From Pseudofrankia saprophytica (GTDB taxonomy: Bacteria; Actinomycetota; Actinomycetes; Frankiales; Frankiaceae), in assembly GCF_000235425.2 (NCBI RefSeq), contig NZ_KI912266.1:736273-800272 (forward strand): a stretch of DNA of 64,000 bases. The letters are read 5' to 3'. The notes beneath the pieces were generated by a model. The model was not told where the DNA came from. It saw only the letters and a list, made by a program, of their open reading frames with translations, and searched no databases. Both the position numbers and the translations under genes were made by a program. Below are positions 1 through 8,884 of this stretch, piece after piece. The stretch's first letter is position 1. Each line of letters opens with the position of its first letter.

Positions 1-195
1 AACAGATTTCAGTGGTTCTCTTTTCGCGAGAAGCGAGCCGGCGACGAGCGACACTACAGCCGAACCATAGCCGATCAGCTGTTTCTGTGTACCGTCGACG
101 TCGAGGATCCTGCCACCGGCCACGGTGCCGACCAGGCCGGCCGCGAACGCCTGCCAGAGGATGAACGACCAGACGGTTGAGAGGATTGATCTCAC
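1..195 (-). CDS. Small membrane protein, 3' end cut by window edge
   Basis: This reading frame runs off the left edge, so only the first 65 codons are seen. It starts with GTG at 195, with an AAGGAA ribosome-binding site a few bases upstream. The N-terminal part has a hydrophobic stretch (about residues 4-28, including FILWQAFAAGLVG), then a polar loop, then a second stretch around residues 42-58 (AVVSLVAGSLLA). That suggests an inner-membrane protein with at least two helices. I do not recognise the family. It is transcribed away from the downstream lipoprotein gene's 3' end and could share a direction and transcript with it. Confidence 0.5.
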   Translation of the reverse strand, partial: MRSILSTVWSFILWQAFAAGLVGTVAGGRILDVDGTQKQLIGYGSAVVSLVAGSLLAKREPLKSV

Positions 196-374
196 CGGTG
201 TTCCTTTCGCATGAGGGTGAGGTCCGCGGTCCCGACGATGCCGTCACCCAGCTCTTCGCCGCGGGGCGTCACAGGGGGATCGTCGGTGCAGCTGGCTGAA
301 CTGGTGTCGCCCACGCCGGCACGGCCAACGGGAGACGTTCACGGGTCGGGCGCGGTCCGCCGCGCAGGCGCGGG

Positions 375-776
375 TCAGCGGGCGGGGCAGAGGGCGAACA
401 TGTCCAGTAGCGCAATGTTGTAGAGAACGGCCTGGTCGGCTGTCGAGCTACCCAGGCTGTAGCGCTGTCCCATCGAAGGCGTGACCATCTTCCAGCTGGC
501 GGCCATATCCGAGCAGTCAGCCTCGCCATCGCTGAGGATCTGCGCGTCGGTCTTACCCTCGGCGAGGTCGGGAAACTGTCGGCGAAACTGGCTGACGTAC
601 GTGGAGGTGTCGGCCGCGTCGCCGGTGTCGGCCGCGTCGCCACTGTCGGCCGTCGGACTCGCCGGCACTTGCGTCGTGACGGAAGAAGGTGTCGGACTCA
701 CGGCGGAAGTGGCGGCCGGTCGGCAGGCCGCCAACGACGCAATAGCCACGCCGATCAGGATGAGTCGCCGGTACAT
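375..776 (-). CDS. Small secreted lipoprotein, DUF732-like
   Basis: The product is 133 residues. It begins with a lipoprotein signal (MYRRLILIG, then the lipobox LAAC near residue 18), so the mature protein should be tethered to the outer face of the membrane. A Ser/Thr/Pro and Asp/Ala-rich linker follows, with a short repeat GDAADTGDAADT. The C-terminal region has Gly-x-x-x-Cys spacing and a terminal CP pair, as in the DUF732 family of small actinobacterial secreted proteins. The start is the ATG at 776, chosen because AAGGGGAAC lies just upstream and the signal peptide begins there. The function of the family is unknown. Confidence 0.65.
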   Translation of the reverse strand: MYRRLILIGVAIASLAACRPAATSAVSPTPSSVTTQVPASPTADSGDAADTGDAADTSTYVSQFRRQFPDLAEGKTDAQILSDGEADCSDMAASWKMVTPSMGQRYSLGSSTADQAVLYNIALLDMFALCPAR

Positions 777-1253
777 GGAGTTCCCCTTTCGTGCCGTTCG
801 CCGCGTGAACGTGCATGGTCTCCACAGCGGACTGACATTTGGTGTGGGCAGACGCCCGGCAGAGGACCGGTGCTGGGATCCGGTCGCGATATCCGGCCGT
901 TGTGTACGAGACGATCCTGTTCCACGGGGCCCAATCCCACGTCCTGCACGTGCCGACAATTCCGGCTACCACGAGCGCGGTACTCGAGGCCCGGCACCTC
1001 CGTAGCCGATGGCAGAGCCAGGGACCTGGTGACGGACACCGTTGGCAGGTATCACCGGCTTCGTCGCGAAGCCGGCCCGTCAGGGCCGTCGGCGGACGCA
1101 ATGAGGCCACACGCGAGCCGGTCGGGGCAAGCACCAGCCGTAGCAGGCAGTGGGTCGGTGTACCGCGTTGGTGGTACGCGGAGATGACGTCAGCGGGCGG
1201 GCGGGCGGGCGCGGCGAGCTACTGGCCGGACGGCACCGACCTACGTCCCGTCC
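777..1253. other. Intergenic region, no supported gene
   Basis: About 480 bases lie between the lipoprotein start and the 3' end of yaaA. All frames here carry arginine-rich translations typical of GC-rich non-coding sequence, and none has a credible ribosome-binding site. I see a short GGGC run (1194-1212) but no clear promoter or terminator. Confidence 0.5.
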
Positions 1254-2120
1254 TCACCCAGCCAGACGGCCGGCATCCGGTGGGTTCCAGCGGGAGATGA
1301 TGTCGAGGGCGGGCGCGGTGGCGGTACCGCGCGGCTCGGCGACGAGGCCGGCGGACTCGGCGACCTCGGCCACGTCGTCGGCGGTCTTCACCGGACGGCC
1401 GGCCGCTTCGGTGAGCAGCAGCGCTCGGGTCAGCAGGCCCTTCGTCTGCTTGGCCTGGTAGCTGAGCGGGCGGCGAACCCAGCGCCCGTCGACGAGTTTC
1501 TCGGTCAGCGCGCGCACGGGCAGCGCGCCCGACCGGAGCGGTCCGGAAAGGGTGGGCACGGTCGCGTAGTCCGACGAGCGCAGGTCCACGACGAGGTGCT
1601 CACCGACGGCGGCCGGGGTGGATACGAGCAGGTCTGGCAGGACCAGGGCGAGCCTCGCGCGCCAGAAGGTCGCGAGCACCGTCGGTGTGGAGCGGCCGCC
1701 CAGTCCGGGGATGGCCGCCGCCATGCCGACACGGTGGTCGGGCACCGGCTCGGCCGCGCCAATCAGGCCGAACGCGCCGTTGGAGACGAACAGCGCGCGG
1801 TCGGCCGCGGCCCGCGCGGCGGGCGGAAGCGTCGCTGGGGCCAGCGCCTCGTAGAGCACGCCCACGAACCGGTCAAGTGCCGGCCTTGTCGGCGCGTCCA
1901 GGATCGCGGCGTTGGCGGCCAGTTCCATCTCGGCCCGCGAGGCCGGCAGCCGGAACGCGACGATCGCAGCCGCCGGGTCGTCGCGGCAGAAGGCGGCGAC
2001 GGCCTGTGTCACCTCGGCACGGGCGGCCGCGAGCGGACCGTCGCCGAACCCGGCGACCCGCAGCGACGGCCCGTCGCCACCCTGGGTCTTCGCCTCGCTC
2101 GGCGGCAGCAGGATGCGCAC
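1254..2120 (-). CDS. yaaA: Peroxide stress protein YaaA family (DUF328/UPF0246)
   Basis: The 288-residue product begins MRILLPPSEAKT, the family signature. It carries the conserved central SNGAFGLIGAAEPVPDHR block and the late block SYQAKQTKGLLTRALL. Length matches the family (about 250-290). In E. coli YaaA lowers free iron and protects DNA and protein under hydrogen peroxide, and the fold binds DNA. Transfer of that role to this actinobacterium is an inference. The start is GTG at 2120, with GAGG about 12 bases upstream. The gene lies tail-to-head after the TetR gene at 2186 on the same strand, with 65 bases between, so it could be co-transcribed with it. Confidence 0.85.
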   Translation of the reverse strand: MRILLPPSEAKTQGGDGPSLRVAGFGDGPLAAARAEVTQAVAAFCRDDPAAAIVAFRLPASRAEMELAANAAILDAPTRPALDRFVGVLYEALAPATLPPAARAAADRALFVSNGAFGLIGAAEPVPDHRVGMAAAIPGLGGRSTPTVLATFWRARLALVLPDLLVSTPAAVGEHLVVDLRSSDYATVPTLSGPLRSGALPVRALTEKLVDGRWVRRPLSYQAKQTKGLLTRALLLTEAAGRPVKTADDVAEVAESAGLVAEPRGTATAPALDIISRWNPPDAGRLAG

Positions 2121-2185
2121 CTGTCCGACCTCACTTCCCGCTATCTGGGTGTCCCGATACGGATCACCTTCTCCCGCCCCGTGGA

Positions 2186-2842
2186 CTACCGGCGCGGCTG
2201 GTTCGAGGCGACCCGCAGACCGCTCCAGTAACCGGTGATGGCGGCCTTGAGCTCGCGAGTCACGGCGGGCCGGTCTCCAGGCGCCGCCGCGGCGATGACG
2301 GGCAGCACGCCGGCGAAGATCTGGAACGAGACGGTCGCGGCGAGGTGGCGTGCACCGAGAGCGAGATGCGGCGCGATCTCGCCGATCAGCACCTCGATCT
2401 GATCGCAGATCGACGCGTGCAGGGACCTGGTGGCCGTGGCCAGCTCCGGGGACAGACCGGCGCCCGCGAGCAGCGTGTTGGCCGCCGGGTGGGCGAGGTT
2501 GAACGCGACGACCGGGTCGACGACCCGCTCGACGAGTTCCGCCGTGGGCAGCGTGACGAGCTCGGGGCCGAGCAGGCCGGCACCGGCCGCGCCGAGGTGT
2601 TCGAGATAGCGCAGGGCGAGCGCCTCGACGATCGCCTGCTTGTTGGCGAAGTACTGGTACAGCGACCCGGGAGAGATGCCAGCCCGCGCCGCGATCAGGT
2701 TCGTCGTCACCGCGTCGTAGCCGACCTCGCTGATCGCGAGCTCGGCAGCGTCCAGGATCGACTCGGCGCGGCGGCGCCCGCGCTCCTGGCGCTTCGGGCC
2801 CGCCGCCGCCGCTGCCGCCGCCGGGTCACGTGTCGGTGTCAC
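2186..2842 (-). CDS. TetR-family transcriptional repressor
   Basis: The product is 218 residues. The N-terminal helix-turn-helix covers about residues 20-65, with SILDAAELAISEVGYDAVTT, then AARAGISPGSLYQYFANK, the TetR recognition-helix pattern. The rest is an all-helical ligand/dimer domain without a recognisable ligand signature. I place the start at GTG 2842 because GAGGAGG lies 8 bases upstream. The longer frame to 2965 would run into the promoter. The gene is divergent from the SDR gene at 2977, and an 8-4-8 inverted repeat sits between them, so it probably represses the SDR gene and itself. Confidence 0.85.
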   Translation of the reverse strand: MTPTRDPAAAAAAAGPKRQERGRRRAESILDAAELAISEVGYDAVTTNLIAARAGISPGSLYQYFANKQAIVEALALRYLEHLGAAGAGLLGPELVTLPTAELVERVVDPVVAFNLAHPAANTLLAGAGLSPELATATRSLHASICDQIEVLIGEIAPHLALGARHLAATVSFQIFAGVLPVIAAAAPGDRPAVTRELKAAITGYWSGLRVASNQPRR

Positions 2843-2931
2843 CGGCTCGCCCTCCTCGCGGCCAGGCCGCCAACGGGCCGCCACCATCATTGACGAACAC
2901 GAGCAATCACTCGTATTCTGCGTTCGCCCTA

Positions 2932-2951
2932 ATGCGAGCATTCGCTCGCAT
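2932..2951. promoter_or_regulatory. Probable TetR operator, 8-4-8 palindrome
   Basis: ATGCGAGC and GCTCGCAT form a perfect 8-bp inverted repeat around ATTC. It sits 25 bases before the SDR start and 90 bases before the divergent TetR start. Size and position fit a TetR dimer site, but binding is inferred. Confidence 0.6.
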
Positions 2952-2976
2952 CTCGACGTCGTCAAGGAGCGTCACC

Positions 2977-3798
2977 ATGACGAACGGCTCGACGGTACGT
3001 GGCCGGACCGCGATCGTGACCGGAGCGTCCAGCGGCATCGGCCGGGCGATCGCCGAACGGCTGGGAGCCGCCGGGGCCGCGGTCCACCTCGTCGGGCGGA
3101 CCGCCGAACCGATGGCGGCGTCCGCCGCCCGCATCGAGGCCGCGGGGGGTTCGGCGTCCGCCACCGTCCTCGACGTCCGCGATCGCGACGCGTTCGAGGC
3201 GCTGGTCGCCCGGGTCGCCGACGAGGCGGGCCGGCTCGACGTGATGGTCAACAACGCCGGGATAGCCGGCAACCGCCCCATCCTCGCCGAGGACGCCGAA
3301 ACCGCCCAGGAGATGCTCGACGTCAACGTGCTCGCGCTGCTGGTCGGCTGCCGCGCCGCCGTCGCCGCGATGCGCCGCACCGGCAGTGGCGGACACATCG
3401 TCAACATCTCTTCCACCGCGGTACTGCGCCCCGATTTCGGCGTCTATGGCGCCACCAAAGCCGCCGTCAGCTACCTGAGCGAGGGTCTTCGCCAGGAGCT
3501 CGAAGGCGACGACATCCGCGTCACCTCCCTGCTTCCCGGCGTCGTCGCGACCAACGCCGTCCGCAACTTCACCCCCGAGGTCATCGCCGGCATCGGAGCA
3601 CTGGCCGGCGCCGCCCTGGACGTCGTGCCAGGCCAGCGGCTCCCCGAAAGCGTCCTCGACGCCGCCCAGGCCGCGCTCGAAACCCACATCGCCCGGCCGG
3701 ATGACATCGCCGACGCGGTCCTCTACGTCCTGGGCACCCCGCTACGCCTCAACATCCCCGAGATCGTGATCCGCCCGGCCCAGACCATGAGCGTCTGA
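2977..3798 (+). CDS. Short-chain dehydrogenase/reductase
   Basis: The 273-residue product is a classical SDR. It has the cofactor motif TGASSGIG (about residues 16-23), the NNAG motif, and the catalytic Ser and Tyr-x-x-x-Lys (ISST, then YGATK). It should be a cytoplasmic NAD(P)-dependent oxidoreductase acting on an alcohol or carbonyl. The substrate cannot be read from sequence. The start ATG 2977 follows AAGGAG by 7 bases. The divergent TetR gene and the palindrome upstream suggest induction by a small molecule, possibly the substrate. Confidence 0.88.
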   Translation: MTNGSTVRGRTAIVTGASSGIGRAIAERLGAAGAAVHLVGRTAEPMAASAARIEAAGGSASATVLDVRDRDAFEALVARVADEAGRLDVMVNNAGIAGNRPILAEDAETAQEMLDVNVLALLVGCRAAVAAMRRTGSGGHIVNISSTAVLRPDFGVYGATKAAVSYLSEGLRQELEGDDIRVTSLLPGVVATNAVRNFTPEVIAGIGALAGAALDVVPGQRLPESVLDAAQAALETHIARPDDIADAVLYVLGTPLRLNIPEIVIRPAQTMSV

Positions 3799-4379
3799 AC
3801 GCGCTGGACCTGGCTACGTCCGCCACCGCCGGCCGTGAAGGAACGTTGCACGCCACGAATCCGCGCCGAGTCGAAACAGATCACGGCCCGGATCTCCCAC
3901 CGCCACCGGCTCCTCACCCAACGCTCAGCATCAGTCACAGTCGGACGCAGGGCCATCGCGATATGTATCTTTCTCGAGTTCTTCGCCGTTCTCGAAAGAA
4001 TCACGCGATGGCCGTCCAACGTCACGGACCATCACACCGACAAGTCGCCGGACGATCACACTCCGTACATCATGTCCGTGGACTCCACCCGGCGCTCGAC
4101 AGGGAGGGCCAACGGGATCCACAATGCGGGCCTACCTCGCGGGCTGTAGATCGGCAAGAGTCGCCGCCGCGTCGAGAGTCGCCAGGCCGAGAGCCCGCCG
4201 AGTCTCGTCATTGAGCGGAATGGTGCAGCGAGAGCTTGGGGGGCCGCCGTAGTGAAACCAATGATTCGCCTTCGGGGCGGTCGCCCGTGGTCGTGCACTT
4301 CTCCTTCCGACTGCCGACCGCCCGCTCATGGCTTCGCGGCTCCGCCGCACAACAGCGCATCCTGATGGGACGACAGTTG
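3799..4379. other. Intergenic region with one hairpin repeat copy
   Basis: Nearly 600 bases lie between the SDR gene and the substrate-binding protein. Apart from the hairpin element at 3951-4013 I see no supported gene. Minus-strand fragments around 3840-4015 (for example TDAERW and WRWEIRAVICFDSARIRG) look like scraps of a protein but are interrupted by frame changes. They may be remnants of a mobile element of unknown type. Confidence 0.35.
3951..4013. repeat. Hairpin repeat, copy 1 of 2
   Basis: The ends GGCCATCGCG and CGCGATGGCC are perfect 10-bp inverted repeats. The interior contains a second imperfect stem (CTTTCTCGAG / CTCGAAAG). A related copy lies at 25681-25744, downstream of another gene. 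The size, about 63 bases, and the dyad fit a REP/MITE-like element or a structured terminator. Two copies in this window are too few to name a family. Confidence 0.5.
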
Positions 4380-5642
4380 ATGATCTATCACTTACAGAAC
4401 CGGCGGGCCGCCGTCCTGGCGATCACTGCCGCATTGCTCGCGTTACCAGCGACACTGGCTGGGTGTGCCTCATCGGGTGCGCATGGATCCCAGACCGGCG
4501 CTTGCTCGACAAATGTTCCCGGGGTCACAGCCACATCCGTCAAGCTCGGGTTCATCTATCCTGACACCGGTCCCGCGGCACTCGTCGATGTGTTCAAGGG
4601 GGCTCGCGCCGGCGCCACGGCCCGCATTGACGAGCAGAATGACCGGGGAGGTGTCAACGGTCGTCGCATCGAACTCGCGTGGAGCGACGACCATTCCAAC
4701 CCGGATGCGTTCCTGCTGGCCACGCACCATCTGGTCGACTCCGAGAAGGTCTTCGGTCTCGTCATAACATCCGTCGTCATGGACAAAGCGGCCGGCTGGC
4801 TCGCGCAGGAGAACGTCCCGATCACCGGAACGGCCACCAGTGCGATCTGGAGCAAATACCCCAACCTCTTTCACTTCGGGAACCTGTACAACTCCGGCGA
4901 CACGTCCGTGTTCGGCGACTTCGTCAAGGCGCGCGGCGGCACCAAGGCCGTCATCGTCGTCGACCAGAACCAGGAGGTCACCCTGGATCTTGCCTCGCAC
5001 TTCGTGCCCAGCCTACAAAGTCGCGGAATCACGGTTGTCGCCTCGGTCTCCTACACCGCGGGAATCACCAGCCCGGACAGCGTCGCCGAACGAATCAAGG
5101 AGCTGGGCGCCGACACCATCATCGGCCTTGCCCAGACCGAACCCTTCATTGACGTCTACGCGGCGTCCAAGAGATCCGGAGTCAAGCTGAACGTCGCGCT
5201 GAACACCAGCGGCATCAGCCCTGAACTGCTCGCCCGGCGTGGCGGCGAGATGGCCGGTATGTCCGTCATGTCGACCATCGCCCCCCCGGGGTCCGCAGCC
5301 AGGAATGCCTATCAAGAGGCGATGACCACGTATACGCCCGAGGCGGTGGACCCGACCGAAGAACTCGCCATCGGTGGCTACGTCGCCGCCGACGACATGC
5401 TCCTGGGTCTGAAGCTCGCCGGCGCCTGCCCCACCCGCCAGACCTTCATCGACAGCCTCCGCGAGGTGGACAACTACTCGGCGGACGGCCTCATCGCCCC
5501 CGTCGACCACACGCGACCCAAGCAGCCGACGCTCTGCGAGGGCTTCATCACCGTCAACCAGGCCGGAACGGGCCTGGCGCCCGTGCCGCCCCCGGCCTCA
5601 CTCGCCCGCGACGGCTACTGGTGCGGATCTGCCCTCAACTGA
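4380..5642 (+). CDS. ABC transporter substrate-binding lipoprotein, Leu/Ile/Val-binding type
   Basis: The 420-residue product starts with a lipoprotein signal ending in the lipobox LAGC. It then has the periplasmic-binding-protein type I fold typical of branched-chain amino acid receptors (VKLGFIYPDTGPAA, then GGVNGRRIELAWSDD). It would capture a small molecule outside the membrane and hand it to an ABC permease, but no permease or ATPase genes are adjacent, so it is an orphan receptor here. The start is uncertain: ATG 4380 has GGGA 9 bases upstream, and ATG 4365 is also in frame. The ligand may be an amide, urea or aromatic compound as easily as an amino acid. Confidence 0.82.
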   Translation: MIYHLQNRRAAVLAITAALLALPATLAGCASSGAHGSQTGACSTNVPGVTATSVKLGFIYPDTGPAALVDVFKGARAGATARIDEQNDRGGVNGRRIELAWSDDHSNPDAFLLATHHLVDSEKVFGLVITSVVMDKAAGWLAQENVPITGTATSAIWSKYPNLFHFGNLYNSGDTSVFGDFVKARGGTKAVIVVDQNQEVTLDLASHFVPSLQSRGITVVASVSYTAGITSPDSVAERIKELGADTIIGLAQTEPFIDVYAASKRSGVKLNVALNTSGISPELLARRGGEMAGMSVMSTIAPPGSAARNAYQEAMTTYTPEAVDPTEELAIGGYVAADDMLLGLKLAGACPTRQTFIDSLREVDNYSADGLIAPVDHTRPKQPTLCEGFITVNQAGTGLAPVPPPASLARDGYWCGSALN

Positions 5643-5709
5643 CCCACCGCGACCCGCGTCCCCGTCCATAGCCCCGACGGTGCCGTCAAGCAGTTCCCCC
5701 GGGCGCGCA

Positions 5710-5840
5710 GGTCACCGCACCCGAATCGGCACGACAGCCGACATCTACGCCCACGTCTTCGACGACGTCCCACGCGGAACGGCCCGCAGCATGGACGGCA
5801 TCCTTCGACGAGCCAGCGACATCCTCCGAAGCGCCGAGCG
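5710..5840 (+). pseudogene. Tyrosine integrase C-terminal remnant
   Basis: The frame encodes GHRTRIGTTADIYAHVF followed by DDVPRGTARSMDGIL. That matches the end of actinobacterial tyrosine recombinases, where a conserved Leu-Gly-His and the nucleophile Tyr in the TADIYAHV-type block are followed by a helical tail. Everything upstream (arm-binding domain, catalytic Arg, Lys, His-x-x-Arg) is missing, so this is a scrap of a lost integrative element. Compare TTMDIYVDMVEDVSRDA in the intact integrase at 46509-47825. Confidence 0.6.
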
Positions 5841-5848
5841 CCCCCCGC

Positions 5849-8125
5849 CTACGGATGCCCGGTACGGACCAGCTCCTGTTCGTCCTCGGGCCGGCCGCCG
5901 TCGGACGAGCCGGCGCCCGCCGCCACGGGGACAGCCTCGGCGGCCGGTTCCACAGAGAAATGTGGCGTGACTCGGTCGAGCCATTTCGGGAGGTACCAGT
6001 TGGCCCTGCCGAAGATGTTCATCAGCGCGGGTACGAGCATCGTCCTCAGGATGAACGCGTCGAGGAACACGGCCGACGCCAGACCGGTGCCAAAGATCTT
6101 GATCGGCCGGCCCGGGCTGAGGAGGAAACCGAGGAAGACGGCGATCATGATCAACGCCGCGGCGGTGATGATGCCACCGGTCTCGGCCTGACCGATCGTC
6201 ACCGATCGCTTGTTGTCGCGGGTGTGCACCCATTCCTCGTGCATACGGCTGACGAGGAACACCTGGTAGTCCATTGACAGGCCGAACAGGATGGCGAACA
6301 GCATGACCGGCATCCAGGCGTCAATCGGTCCACCCGGTCCGGCGCCCATGCTGTCGGAGAGCCAGCCGTACTGGAAGATTGCCACAGCCAGACCGAACGA
6401 ACCCCCCGCGGCCAGCAGGTTCATCACCGCGGCGGTGGCCGGGATGACCAGGCTGCGGAACGCGATGAGCAGCAGTATGAATGACAGGCCAACCACGACC
6501 GTGATGAACAGCGGCATCTTGCGCCCCAGCACGGTTGCGAAGTCCACATTGATGGCCGTGCCACCGTAGGTGTAGATGCGGTTGGCCGTACCGTCGTACA
6601 ACGGCGGGAGAACGGTCGAGCGCAGGTGCCGGACCAGTGTGTAGGTCTTCTCCGACTGCGGCGACGTCGTCGTCTTGAACGTCACGAACGCGACGTCCTT
6701 GGTCAGCGGGCTCGTGCCCAGGCTGCCTGGGTCGACGCCCGGGACGGCCGCCAGAGCCTTCGACACGCGCTCCAGGTAAGCCGGTTCCGAGGCACCAGGG
6801 CCACTCACGACGGCTTCAAGGGCGGAGTTGTAACCAACGCCGAAGTCGGCGGAGATCAGGTCGTAGCCCGTGCGGGTGGTGGAATCCTTCGGATCGCTGC
6901 CCTGGTCGCTGGCGCCCAGCTGGAGCGACAAGAAGGGCAGAGCGATGACAATCATCACCGCGCCCGCGACGATCGCGACCGGAATGCGGTTTCGGGCGAC
7001 GAACTGCGACCACCGAGCCCAGAGCCCCACCGGCTGGTCGTCGATGAACTGGCCCGCCCGCACGGCCGCCCGGTGCCGGCGGGGCAGCACCTTCAGTCCG
7101 AACAGGCTGAGCAGCGCGGGCAGCAAGGTGAGCGAAGCGATCATGGTAAACCCGACCGCGAGCGCAGTTGCCACTGCCATGCCGTTGAAGAAGCTCACTC
7201 CGAGAGCGATGAGGCCAAGGATGGCGATGCACACGGTCGAGCCGGCGAATAGCACCGCGCGACCGGAGGTGTTGATCGCGCTGACGATGGACTCGGTGAC
7301 GGGCATTCCGCGCCGCAGGTTCCGGCGATGCCGGGTGACGATGAATAGCGCGTAGTCCACACCGACGCCGATCACCATCAACTCCGCCAGGTACGGAGTG
7401 ATATTGGACACGTTGATGGCGTGGGTAAGGATGTAGATGACGCCAAGGCCACTGACGAGCGCGGCCACCGCGCTGGCCAGCGGCAGCACCGTCGCGGCGA
7501 CGGTACGAAACACGATCGCCAGGATGATGAGCGCGGCGAGGAACCCGATGAGCACCGAGCTGCCCGAGCCACTGCTCTGCCCAATGCCCTGGAAGGCGTC
7601 ACCGGTGAACTCGACCTGCAGCTGGTCGCTGTTCAGGGTCTTCAGGTCGTCATAGACGTTCTTGAACAGGGCGGCGTCGTAGTGATCATTTTCCCAGGTG
7701 ACGGTGACCAGAGCCGTGGTGGAGCCGCGGGAGCTGTTGAGCAACGTCGGGTTTCCCGGACCTGCCGCGCCACTCTTCGAGCAGTCGATCGACTGCCACG
7801 GCGTCGCGATCAAAGCCACGTGATTGCCCGAGCCGCACAGCTTGACCAGAGCCGGTTGCAGCTGAGAGGGCGCCGCGGTGAACGCTCCGGCCCTGTCCTT
7901 GAGCACGACCGTGCCCGCCGCGCCGTTCTGGTTGTTCAGGCCCGCGTCCTTCAGCAGGTTCGCGACCGACGCGGTCTCCGTGTGCGGAAGGCTGAACGTG
8001 TCCTTGTAGGATGCCCCACCCATCGCGCCGGCGATGGCCTGCACCGCGATGACAAAGACAACCCAACCGACGACCACAAACCACCGGCGCCGGACAGCGA
8101 ACTCCGCGATCCCTTTCAACAGCAC
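5849..8125 (-). CDS. MmpL/RND-superfamily membrane transporter
   Basis: The product of about 758 residues has the MMPL architecture. There is one N-terminal helix (FVVVGWVVFVIAVQAIAG), a large extracellular loop, a five-helix bundle around residues 190-340 that includes GVGVDYALFIVTRHR, and a second loop. A second bundle has the partner motif FGLSMDYQVFLVSRM. The two GxDY/MDY motifs line the proton pathway in this family, which exports lipids, glycolipids or hydrophobic metabolites using the proton gradient. GTG 8125 is the farthest start. TTG 8119 has a better-spaced AGGAG and may be the true start. The gene is divergent from the small orphan at 8489. Confidence 0.88.
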   Translation of the reverse strand: MLLKGIAEFAVRRRWFVVVGWVVFVIAVQAIAGAMGGASYKDTFSLPHTETASVANLLKDAGLNNQNGAAGTVVLKDRAGAFTAAPSQLQPALVKLCGSGNHVALIATPWQSIDCSKSGAAGPGNPTLLNSSRGSTTALVTVTWENDHYDAALFKNVYDDLKTLNSDQLQVEFTGDAFQGIGQSSGSGSSVLIGFLAALIILAIVFRTVAATVLPLASAVAALVSGLGVIYILTHAINVSNITPYLAELMVIGVGVDYALFIVTRHRRNLRRGMPVTESIVSAINTSGRAVLFAGSTVCIAILGLIALGVSFFNGMAVATALAVGFTMIASLTLLPALLSLFGLKVLPRRHRAAVRAGQFIDDQPVGLWARWSQFVARNRIPVAIVAGAVMIVIALPFLSLQLGASDQGSDPKDSTTRTGYDLISADFGVGYNSALEAVVSGPGASEPAYLERVSKALAAVPGVDPGSLGTSPLTKDVAFVTFKTTTSPQSEKTYTLVRHLRSTVLPPLYDGTANRIYTYGGTAINVDFATVLGRKMPLFITVVVGLSFILLLIAFRSLVIPATAAVMNLLAAGGSFGLAVAIFQYGWLSDSMGAGPGGPIDAWMPVMLFAILFGLSMDYQVFLVSRMHEEWVHTRDNKRSVTIGQAETGGIITAAALIMIAVFLGFLLSPGRPIKIFGTGLASAVFLDAFILRTMLVPALMNIFGRANWYLPKWLDRVTPHFSVEPAAEAVPVAAGAGSSDGGRPEDEQELVRTGHP

Positions 8126-8488
8126 TCCTGCTCAGCGTCTGGCAACCGGCGAACGTCAGGCAGCGACGGCCGGTTCTGAATCAATCGCAGTCTCACACAC
8201 GCTCTCAGCCCACTGAAGTCTGGAACGGCAGAAGTGACAAGCATCCCGTCGGCCGCTGGACGCTCCGCCCACGCACCTTCATCCAATGTGGTCCGCGACA
8301 CACCATGGCCTGGCGGCTGACGACGATGCCCGACCCGGCTGCACGCTCTGGCAGCCGTCACGGACGGTGACCGCACGCCGGCCCACGCGCGCCAGGAAAA
8401 CCTCGACCGAATTCGATATCGAATCAAATGCGGTACAAACCGCGAACCACATAGCTGGTCAGGCGTGTGGCTGCGTAAGGATGGCTCC
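8126..8488. promoter_or_regulatory. Divergent intergenic region, promoters inferred
   Basis: These 360 bases separate the divergent MmpL gene and the gene at 8489. Promoters for both should lie here. An AT-richer stretch with the near-palindrome TTCGATATCGAA (8411-8422) is the only clear dyad and may be a regulator site. I cannot assign -35/-10 boxes with confidence. Confidence 0.35.
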
Positions 8489-8884
8489 GTGAACGAACAG
8501 CCTGTATTCGTCGATCCGTGGTGGGACCTCCGCGGAGGCGGACCTACCGAGCATCGGCAGCGTGAAGCCATGGCGAAGGAGCTTCGCGAGGAGGTCGCCG
8601 CCGGCCACCCGCTACATCGCCAGTCTTTCCAGGTCATTGCCCGCTCAGACGCCGCGGACGACATCGCCATCGAGTTGGCAACCGGCGGTTGGGCCCTGGT
8701 GCATCTCACCTGGCAACGCCCCGACAGACCTCCTTGGCCCTCGACCACCATCTACGACACCAGCAGCGCTCTCGAAGAAGCCCTCCGTTGGAGGTACTCG
8801 CCATCCTCGGGCAGGCCGCCGGTGAGCATTCTCGGGCGCCTCGGGCGCGTGTTGGAGCGTGATCTCACCGACGAACATGGCTGA
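8489..8884 (+). CDS. Conserved hypothetical protein, 131 aa
   Basis: GTG 8489 is preceded by AAGGA at 9 bases. The product contains ELREEVAAGHPLHRQSF, then ADDIAIEL, GGWALVHLTWQ and PPWPSTTIY. From memory I have seen similar short proteins with an AVVHLTW...PPWP block in actinobacteria, but I know no function. The protein is soluble, with no signal peptide or membrane helix. Its 3' end overlaps the end of the convergent double-TetR gene by 20 bases. Confidence 0.65.
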   Translation: MNEQPVFVDPWWDLRGGGPTEHRQREAMAKELREEVAAGHPLHRQSFQVIARSDAADDIAIELATGGWALVHLTWQRPDRPPWPSTTIYDTSSALEEALRWRYSPSSGRPPVSILGRLGRVLERDLTDEHG

